DNA from: Burkholderia sp. USMB20
Lineage (GTDB): Bacteria; Pseudomonadota; Gammaproteobacteria; Burkholderiales; Burkholderiaceae
Reading direction: 5' to 3'
DNA: 64,000 bases
NCBI RefSeq assembly: GCF_000949135.2
Contig: NZ_JTAN02000010.1
Span: 186,001 to 250,000, forward strand
Shown here: positions 58,039 to 64,000 of the stretch, piece after piece
How the letters are laid out: each line of letters begins with the position of its first letter
Position numbering within the stretch: the first letter of the stretch is position 1
Notes under the pieces: model-generated
The model's database searches: none
What the model was told of the DNA's origin: nothing
The model's input: the letters and a program-made list of their open reading frames with translations, nothing else
Program-made: the position numbers and the translations under genes

Positions 58039-59445
58039 TCAATGCGCGTCGTGGTGACCGTGCGCGAGCTTCGAGTGGCGCCGCGAATACAGGAAGTAGA
58101 TCACGAGGCCGATCACGAGCCAGATGCCGAACGCGGCCCACGTGACGGGCTGCAGGTTCAGCATCAGGAACAGGCACGCGCCGACCGCGAGGATCGGCAC
58201 CACCGGCACGCCCGGGCAGCGGAACGCGCGCGGCAGTTCCGGGTGCGTGCGGCGCAGCACCAGCACCGCGATCGACACCATCGAGAACGCGGCGAGCGTG
58301 CCGATGTTGATCAGCTCGGCGAGCACGTTGAGCGGCACGAGCGCGGCGATCAGCCCGAAGAACAGGCCGACGAGCCAGGTCGTCAGGAACGGTGTCGCGT
58401 AGCGCGGATGCACGCGCGACAGCGTCGCCGGCAGCAGCCCGTCGCGCGACATCGCGAAGATGATCCGCGTCTGGCCGTAGCTCATCACGAGGATCACGGT
58501 CAGCATGCCGAGCACCGCGCCGAGGTCGATGAAGCCCGCGACCCACTTCTCGCCGGCGATCTGCAGCGCATACGAGATCGGGTGCGACACGTTCGCGTAC
58601 TGCGCCGACGGCACGATGCCGGTCGCGACCGCCGCGACCGTCACGTACAGCACCGCGCACACCGCGAGCGACGCGATGATGCCGATCGGCAGGTCGCGCT
58701 TCGGGTTCTTCACTTCCTCGGCCGCCGACGACACCGCGTCGAAGCCGATGAACGCGAAGAACATCACGGCCGCAGCGCCGAACACGCCGTTCCAGCCGTG
58801 CGGCATGAACGGCTTCCAGTTCGCGGGCGTCACGTGGAACACGCCGACCGCGATCACGAGCAGCACGACCGACACCTTGATGAACACCATGATGTTGTTG
58901 ATGCGGGTCGACTCGCGGATGCCGATCGACAGCAGCGTCGTGATCACCACCATCACGAGGAACGCCGGCAGGTTGAACCACGTGACGACGCCCGGAATCG
59001 CGCCGGGTGCGGCCGTCAGCACGGTCGGCAGCGAGAGCCCGAAGCCCTGCAGCAGCGACTGCAGGTAACCCGACCAGCCGACCGACACGGCCGACGCCGC
59101 GAGGCCGTATTCGAGCATCAGGTCCCAGCCGATGATCCACGCGACGAGCTCGCCGAGCGTCGCGTACGAGTACGTGTAGATCGAGCCCGCGACCGGAATC
59201 GTCGACGCGAATTCGGCGTACGACAGCGCCGCGAGGCCGCATGCGATCGCGGCAATCACGAACGACAGCATCAGCGCGGGGCCGGCCTGCACGGCGCCCG
59301 TGCCGGTCAGCACGAAGATACCGGTGCCGATGATCGCGCCGATGCCGAGGAAGGTGAGGTCGATTGCGCCGAGCGCTTTCTTGAGCCCGGCGCCGTGCGC
59401 GCCGGCGATCATGCGATCGACGTTTTTCTTGCGGAAGAGGGACAT
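58039..59445 (-). CDS. APC-superfamily amino-acid permease
   Basis: The 468-residue transporter has about twelve hydrophobic helices. The signature FLGIGAIIGTGIFVLTGT near residue 34 and FFAFIGFDAVSSAAEEVKNP near 240 are typical of the cationic amino-acid transporter (CAT/YfnA-like) group. It probably imports an amino acid by proton or sodium coupling; the substrate is not readable. The ATG at 59445 was chosen over an upstream extension. It lies downstream of the two-component genes, separated by 214 bp. Confidence 0.86.
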   Translation of the reverse strand: MSLFRKKNVDRMIAGAHGAGLKKALGAIDLTFLGIGAIIGTGIFVLTGTGAVQAGPALMLSFVIAAIACGLAALSYAEFASTIPVAGSIYTYSYATLGELVAWIIGWDLMLEYGLAASAVSVGWSGYLQSLLQGFGLSLPTVLTAAPGAIPGVVTWFNLPAFLVMVVITTLLSIGIRESTRINNIMVFIKVSVVLLVIAVGVFHVTPANWKPFMPHGWNGVFGAAAVMFFAFIGFDAVSSAAEEVKNPKRDLPIGIIASLAVCAVLYVTVAAVATGIVPSAQYANVSHPISYALQIAGEKWVAGFIDLGAVLGMLTVILVMSYGQTRIIFAMSRDGLLPATLSRVHPRYATPFLTTWLVGLFFGLIAALVPLNVLAELINIGTLAAFSMVSIAVLVLRRTHPELPRAFRCPGVPVVPILAVGACLFLMLNLQPVTWAAFGIWLVIGLVIYFLYSRRHSKLAHGHHDAH

Positions 59446-59659
59446 TGCGGATGTGTCTCCGGCGCGCGCGAGTGCGGCGGCGCCGAGTGAGTGAAAACCC
59501 GCAATTTTAGCCGATTTGGCGTGAAAGACCCGCTGCGGCGCAGCGGCGTGCTCCGGAATCGCCCGACAAAACAAGCGCTTGCGCGCAGCATTCGGCGGCC
59601 GGCGCCGGCGCGGCGCAGGTCGGCGCGGTGAACGGCGCGATTCCGGTGAATCCGGCGGA

Positions 59660-60316
59660 TCAGGCGCCCGACGCGGGCGTCATCTCGACGAGCCGGTTGC
59701 TCATCACGTAGAACGTCAGTTCCGCGTTGTTCGACAGCCGCATCTTCTCGAGCAGCCGCGACCGGTACACGCTGACCGTCTTCACCGACAGCGACAGCGT
59801 GTTCGCGATGTCGGTGAGGCGCTTGCCCGACGCGAGCATGCAGAGCGTCTGGTATTCGCGGTCGGACAGCTTCTCGTGCGGCAGCGGTTCGTTCTCGAAC
59901 GACACGTATTCGGCGAGCGCCTCGGCCATCGCCGGGCTCACGTACTTGCGGCCGGCCGCGACCTGCTGGATCGCGCCGATCATCTGCGCGGCATTCACCG
60001 TCTTCGACAGGTAGCCGGATGCGCCGGCCTTCAGCGCGCGCACCGCGTACTGATCCTCGCGGTACATCGAGAACATCAGCACCGGCGCGCCCGGCAGCTT
60101 GCGCTTGATGCGCTTGAGCACCTCGATGCCGTTCGCGTCCGGCAGCGAGATGTCGAGCAGGATCACGTCGAAGGCCTGGCGGTCGACCGCGGCCATCGCA
60201 TCGCTGCCGGTCTCGGCTTCGGTCACGTCGCGCGCGACACCGCGGTCGATCAGCAGGTGGCGGATCCCTTGGCGGACGATCGCATGATCGTCCACGAGCA
60301 GGATGTTCAGGCTCAT
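59660..60316 (-). CDS. NarL/FixJ-family response regulator
   Basis: The 218-residue protein has a receiver (DD at 9-10, Asp55 in VILLDISLPDANG, Lys in YLSKTV) and a C-terminal LuxR helix-turn-helix (LSDREYQTLCMLASGKRLTD, then IANTLSLSVKTVSVYRSRL). It should bind DNA as a dimer when phosphorylated. It begins 7 bp after the kinase stop, so the two form one operon. Target genes are unknown. Confidence 0.9.
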   Translation of the reverse strand: MSLNILLVDDHAIVRQGIRHLLIDRGVARDVTEAETGSDAMAAVDRQAFDVILLDISLPDANGIEVLKRIKRKLPGAPVLMFSMYREDQYAVRALKAGASGYLSKTVNAAQMIGAIQQVAAGRKYVSPAMAEALAEYVSFENEPLPHEKLSDREYQTLCMLASGKRLTDIANTLSLSVKTVSVYRSRLLEKMRLSNNAELTFYVMSNRLVEMTPASGA

Positions 60317-60323
60317 GACGACC

Positions 60324-61139
60324 TCACGAAAGCGACGCGCGGCGCGCGGCGGCCGGCACCGCGAACAGCGAGTCCCACGCGAAGCGCGCGATGACGCGCG
60401 TGCCGCGGCCCGCTTCCGGCGCACGCGCGTCGAAGCTGCCGCCGAACGCCTCGCAGCGTGCGCGCATCCCGGCGAGGCCGTAGCCGGCGCGCCGGCTGCG
60501 GGTAAAACCGGTCCCGTCGTCGGTGACGATCAGGGACAGATGCGTGGCGTCCGTGTCGATCTGCACGTCGACGGACGCCGCGCGCGCATGCTTCGCGACG
60601 TTCGACAGCGCTTCCTGCGCGACACGGAAGATCGCGAGCGCGCCGGCGCCGCCGAGTTGCGTGAGCCGCGCGTCGGCCGCGCAGACGAAGCTCGTACGCA
60701 GGCCGGTGCGGGCCGCGTGGCTGTCGGCCCACGTCGACAGTGCGCCGACGACGCCGCCGTCGAGTGCTGGCGTGTCGCGCTCGTCGATCAGCCGGCGGTT
60801 GGCGTCGGTCGCGGCGTCGAGCGACCGCTGCGCCAGCTCGAGCGCGCGCAGGCAGCCCTCCGGCGCATCGGCCGGCAGCCACGTTTGAACGTTTGCGAGC
60901 GCGAAACGCGCGGCGGTAAGTTCGGCGCCGAGCCCGTCATGCAGTTCGCCGGCCAGATGGCGGCGGGCCGCTTCGTCGGCGGCCGTCAGCTGAAGAGACA
61001 GCGCCGCGATCCGGGCGGCGGACGTGTCGCGGTTGGGCAGGGCTTCGGCCACGGGGGCTGCCGCGCCGTCGCCAGGCACGCGCGGCTGCGACGGGAACGG
61101 GGCGTGGGCGCCCGGGGGCGCGTTGAGCGACGTATCCAT
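60324..61139 (-). CDS. Soluble NarX-type sensor histidine kinase
   Basis: The 271-residue kinase has no transmembrane helix. A HisKA_3 box RRHLAGELHDGLGAEL has the phospho-His at residue 67, followed by ATPase boxes (VAQEALSNVAKHARA; TDDGTGF; GYGLAGMRARCEAFGG). Lacking a membrane sensor, it probably responds to a cytoplasmic or protein signal. It is paired with the downstream regulator. Confidence 0.88.
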   Translation of the reverse strand: MDTSLNAPPGAHAPFPSQPRVPGDGAAAPVAEALPNRDTSAARIAALSLQLTAADEAARRHLAGELHDGLGAELTAARFALANVQTWLPADAPEGCLRALELAQRSLDAATDANRRLIDERDTPALDGGVVGALSTWADSHAARTGLRTSFVCAADARLTQLGGAGALAIFRVAQEALSNVAKHARAASVDVQIDTDATHLSLIVTDDGTGFTRSRRAGYGLAGMRARCEAFGGSFDARAPEAGRGTRVIARFAWDSLFAVPAAARRASLS

Positions 61140-61240
61140 GACTCTCCCTGCTGTCAGAAAGCGGTTCGGGCACCGGCCGGCTGCGTGGATCGGCTGCCGT
61201 TTCGATGACGGTCGCCGTCAGAGAATCGTCCCTTGCCGAG

Positions 61241-61264
61241 GTAACAGAAGTTACAATTTGTAAC
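61241..61264 (-). promoter_or_regulatory. Phased GTAAC/GTTAC motif array
   Basis: GTAAC (61241), GTTAC (61250) and GTAAC (61260) are spaced 9-10 bp, one helical turn apart, 102 bp upstream of the kinase. More copies occur at 61444 (GTAAC) and 61475 (GTTAC). This looks like an operator, perhaps for autoregulation by the response regulator. Confidence 0.45.
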
Positions 61265-61504
61265 GTTTGAGTCCGACCCTTCGATGACCGTCCCGACGCC
61301 AACCATGCGGGCCGAATAATATCTCAAAAATTTTGAAAAGGTCATGTCAGACGGAGGTTTAAGGGTAAATGTGAATAATCGGAATGAAGCTGGCTGTAGG
61401 AAAAACACCGACACGAAAGCACCGGCGCTGCGCGTATCCAAATGTAACGATTTGACATGGAATGGTCCCAGTTTGTTACGAATTCGCCAAGTAGGGACGA
61501 AAAA

Positions 61505-61526
61505 AAACCGGAGCTTTTGCTCCGGT
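61505..61526 (-). terminator. Intrinsic terminator after fpr
   Basis: AACCGGAGC (61505-61513) pairs with GCTCCGGTT (61518-61526) around TTTT; on the minus strand a run of T residues follows directly. Confidence 0.9.
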
Positions 61527-61555
61527 TCTTGATACGGCACAAATTCGGGGCTCGA

Positions 61556-62326
61556 TCAGTCCACGAATGCGCGCTCGATCACGTAGTGACCCGGCGCGTT
61601 GTTCTTGCCTTCGACGAGGCCGGCCTGCTTCAGCAGGTCGGTCGTGTCCTTCAGCATCGCGGTGCTGCCGCACAGCATCACGCGGTCGTTTTCCGGCGAG
61701 AACGCCGGCACGCCGAGGTCGGCGAACAGCTTGCCCGTCGCGATCAGGTCGGTGATCCGGCCCTCGTTGTCGAACGCTTCGCGCGTGACCGTCGGGTAGT
61801 AGACGAGCTTTTCCTTGATGATGTCGCCGAGATACTCGTGGCCCGGCAGGTCGTGCTTGATGTAGTCCATGTACGCCAGCTCGCCCTTCAGGCGGCAGGT
61901 GTGCGTCAGGATGACCTTGTCGAAGCGTTCGTAGATGTCCGGGTCGCGGATGATCGACATGAACGGCGCGAGGCCCGTGCCGGTCGACAGCATCCACAGC
62001 GTCTTGCCGGGCAGCAGGTTGTCGGCGACGAGCGTGCCGGTCGGCTTCTTGCCGATCAGCACCGAGTCGCCCACCTTCAGGTGCTGCAGGCGCGACGTCA
62101 GCGGGCCGTTCTGGACCTTGATGCTGAAGAATTCGAGGTGCTCTTCGTAGTTCGGGCTGACGATCGAGTAGGCACGCGCGAGCGGCTTGCCGTCGACCTC
62201 GAGGCCGACCATCGTGAATTCGCCGTTGTTGAAGCGCAGGCTCGGCTCACGGGTGCAGGTGAAGCTGAAAAGCGTGTCGGTCCAGTGATGGACGGATTGG
62301 ACGGTGGCGGTGTCGTATTTGCTCAT
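61556..62326 (-). CDS. fpr: Ferredoxin-NADP reductase
   Basis: The 256-residue FAD enzyme moves electrons between NADPH and ferredoxin or flavodoxin. It has the FAD-binding RAYSIVSPNYEEHLEFF, the NADP-binding LSTGTGLAPFMSIIRD, and VMLCGSTAMLKDTTDLL. The C-terminal ERAFVD matches the bacterial Fpr subclass. It is a single gene with its own terminator; in relatives Fpr responds to oxidative stress. Confidence 0.93.
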   Translation of the reverse strand: MSKYDTATVQSVHHWTDTLFSFTCTREPSLRFNNGEFTMVGLEVDGKPLARAYSIVSPNYEEHLEFFSIKVQNGPLTSRLQHLKVGDSVLIGKKPTGTLVADNLLPGKTLWMLSTGTGLAPFMSIIRDPDIYERFDKVILTHTCRLKGELAYMDYIKHDLPGHEYLGDIIKEKLVYYPTVTREAFDNEGRITDLIATGKLFADLGVPAFSPENDRVMLCGSTAMLKDTTDLLKQAGLVEGKNNAPGHYVIERAFVD

Positions 62327-62685
62327 GGCTTTGAAAACGGACGCGCGTAGCGGACGCGTGTAACGGGCCCAAAAACGGGCAAAAAAACCGAGTGCGTCGG
62401 CCCGATCGCGGATCGGCCGGCCGGCGCGTCGGACACGCGCCTTCTCGATGACAGACGTTTGAGGAACTCGTTATTTTACCCTGCTTGGGGCAGATGCGGG
62501 CTTGACCCGCGCGGCTGCGCGGATTTGGCGCAACGGAATCTTGCAAACAGCTTTCGGTAATCTGCAGCGAGCTTCGCGCCGCGAACACGCGGGTCCGGAA
62601 CGCGCACGCTTCCGAGCCGGTCAGGCAGGTGAACCGGCCGCCGCGATACGCGCGCAGGTCGTCGCGGGCATGCGGTGCTGCCGCG
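62327..62685. other. Intergenic region upstream of fpr
   Basis: About 360 bp between the EEP-family nuclease gene and fpr, both minus strand. It contains short AT-rich bits (GTTATTTTACC near 62470) that could hold the fpr promoter. No gene or clear operator was seen. Confidence 0.4.
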
Positions 62686-63501
62686 TCACTGCGAATCGAG
62701 GCGCAGCCGCGCGATATACGGCAGGTGGTCCGACAGCCACGCGGTTTCGCCGGACGGCGCCTGCCATTCGAGCGGCGTCAGCCCGCGCACGAACATCTTG
62801 TCGAGTGCGAGCGCCGGGGAGAACGCGGGGAACGTGCGGCCCGACTCGCCGAGCAGCGTTGCGACTTCGGACAGCCCGATCTCGCCGAACAGCGCGACCG
62901 AATCGTTGCGCCAGTCGTTGAAGTCGCCGGCGAGCACGAGCGGGTCGTCGCCCGCGTTGCGCACGATCCAGTGCGCGATCCAGTGCATCTGGCGCAGCCG
63001 CGCCGCACGCGTGAGCGCGAGGTGCGCGCACAGCAGCGTGACGGGCCGCGCGCCGGCGAGCGTCGCGCGCGCGACCAGCAGCCCGCGCCGCTCGAAGCGG
63101 TGCGCGGAGATGTCCCAGCGGCCGCCGAGGTCCAGCGGGTGCGGCGACAGGATCGCGTTGCCGTGCCGCCACGACGGCTTGAACACGTTCGGTCCGAGCG
63201 CGATCTGCCAGTCGAGCGCCTGCGCGATCTCGGTGGCCTGGCAGTGCCACACGTCGTCGACCGCGTCGTCCATCGGCGCGCCGAAGCCGGGGGCGAGCAT
63301 CGGGCGCGGCATGCGGCGCGCCATCGCTTCCTGCAGGAAATACACGTCGGCGTGCGTCGACTGCATCCAGTTGCGCATCGCGTTCCATGCGGTGAAGCCG
63401 AGCGGCGAGCGGCCCTTGTGCAGGTTCCAGCTGACCGCGGTGATTTCGTCGGGCGCGGCGTGCGGTTCGGCGAACGGCAGGGACAGGGCGTCGGCGGACA
63501 T
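62686..63501 (-). CDS. Endonuclease/exonuclease/phosphatase (EEP) family protein
   Basis: The 271-residue protein has EEP-fold motifs in order: VSWNLHKGRS, FLQEAMARR (metal Glu), CAHLALTR, LAGDFNDWRN and WLSDHLPYIARL. It may act on DNA or on a phospholipid or phosphoester; the exact substrate is not clear. The ATG at 63501 is six bases from the upstream gene's stop, so the two are coupled. Confidence 0.84.
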   Translation of the reverse strand: MSADALSLPFAEPHAAPDEITAVSWNLHKGRSPLGFTAWNAMRNWMQSTHADVYFLQEAMARRMPRPMLAPGFGAPMDDAVDDVWHCQATEIAQALDWQIALGPNVFKPSWRHGNAILSPHPLDLGGRWDISAHRFERRGLLVARATLAGARPVTLLCAHLALTRAARLRQMHWIAHWIVRNAGDDPLVLAGDFNDWRNDSVALFGEIGLSEVATLLGESGRTFPAFSPALALDKMFVRGLTPLEWQAPSGETAWLSDHLPYIARLRLDSQ

Positions 63502-63506
63502 GGCGC

Positions 63507-63995
63507 TCAGTCCTTCGCGACGTGCGCGCGCACGCGGTAGACGAGATGCGGGCGCTGCTCGACGAGCGTCCAGTCGGTCCATGCGTCGCCGCCGACCGAC
63601 AGCCCCGGATGGCTCGCGACGATTTGCCGCGGCGACGCGGGCACGCACGGATCGCTGCGCGTCGCGTTTTCGTCGTCGAGGGTTTCCTGCACGTCGAGCG
63701 CGAGCGACACGGTGCGGGCGGCGTCGTCGACGGTGAGCGGCGCGACCGTCACCGAGCGCGAGCGCTCGGTCGGCACGACGCGCGCGGCGTTGCCGCAGCC
63801 GACGGGCACGGCGGACGGATAGCGATGGGTGTCGGTGCGGGTCTGACCGACGGTGGTGCGTTGCTGGAACGTGTCGATCGTCTGACCGTCGCGCACCACC
63901 TGGATCTCCCATGCGACGGCTGCCGGTGCGGCGCTCTGCGCATGGGCCGCGAGCGCGGCGCTCGCGAGCAGGACGGCCAGGCCGTGTTTCAGCAT
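63507..63995 (-). CDS. Exported hypothetical protein
   Basis: A 162-residue protein with a signal peptide (MLKHGLAVLLASAALAAHA) and a beta-rich mature part with two Cys (VGCGN and SDPCVPA) that may form a disulfide in the periplasm. No family is recognised. It lies immediately upstream of the EEP gene in the same operon. Confidence 0.7.
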   Translation of the reverse strand: MLKHGLAVLLASAALAAHAQSAAPAAVAWEIQVVRDGQTIDTFQQRTTVGQTRTDTHRYPSAVPVGCGNAARVVPTERSRSVTVAPLTVDDAARTVSLALDVQETLDDENATRSDPCVPASPRQIVASHPGLSVGGDAWTDWTLVEQRPHLVYRVRAHVAKD

Positions 63996-64000
63996 GAAAC

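Larger units (their letters stand above)
61140..61555. other. Region upstream of the two-component operon
   Basis: About 415 bp, AT-richer than the window, between the kinase and the ferredoxin reductase stop. It contains the GTAAC/GTTAC motif cluster and probably the kinase promoter. No gene is supported. Confidence 0.5.

Overview
The window is high-GC, densely packed chromosomal DNA from a Burkholderia-type betaproteobacterium, most likely the B. cepacia complex. I infer this from protein character and gene order: metX-metW, argB-HAD-slmA, hslVU, dapF-DUF484-xerC, metK divergent from lpxL, a flagellar fliFGHIJK block, and a DksA with a degenerate zinc finger. No rRNA, tRNA, IS element, prophage or CRISPR array was seen.

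Layout. 1-7.9 kb: exonuclease III, an alcohol dehydrogenase with a divergent AraC regulator, an M48-type protein lacking its catalytic Glu, an AmpG-like permease, and metXW behind a structured leader. 7.9-17.6 kb: a surface-structure island on the minus strand, comprising a pertactin-type autotransporter and a chaperone-usher fimbrial operon (subunit, chaperone, usher, AT-rich tip adhesin, second subunit). 18-25.6 kb: slmA, a HAD nucleotidase, argB, a RegB/RegA-like redox two-component pair (kinase frameshifted near its end), hslVU and dksA. 26-36 kb: a COG0523 metallochaperone with a His-rich loop, rlmI, xerC, DUF484, dapF, a HigBA toxin-antitoxin module lying between dapF and lpxL, metK, and a PhyH-family oxygenase. 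36-45 kb: small membrane proteins, an aldo/keto reductase, a DMT exporter, SrkA kinase, and a divergent aldehyde dehydrogenase/GMC oxidoreductase pair. 45.2-55.4 kb: flagellar genes, fliFGHIJK on the minus strand and fliE, fliS, fliT, a second FliK-like gene and an FlhB-like gene on the plus strand. 55.4-64 kb: a PepSY membrane protein with a Fur box, XdhC, an amino-acid permease, a NarL-type two-component system, ferredoxin-NADP reductase and an EEP-family nuclease.

The genes form several functional sets. Methionine/SAM synthesis is represented by metX, metW and metK, the first and last with long structured leaders. Cell-envelope and surface functions include the fimbriae, the autotransporter, LpxL, AmpG and DapF. 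The flagellar basal body and export apparatus occupy about 10 kb, with a clear sigma-28 promoter in front of fliST. Stress and regulatory functions include hslVU behind a sigma-32-like promoter, dksA, SrkA and two two-component systems.

Three GC-rich genes (the regB-like kinase, fliK and the second fliK-like gene) change reading frame one or more times. In the regB-like gene and the second fliK-like gene every change fits one missing base, which suggests sequence error at least as much as gene decay. I found no clearly undescribed multi-gene system. The best leads are the catalytically altered M48 protein, the metX and metK leaders, the beta-helix autotransporter with its fimbrial neighbours, and the HigBA insertion with its operator.
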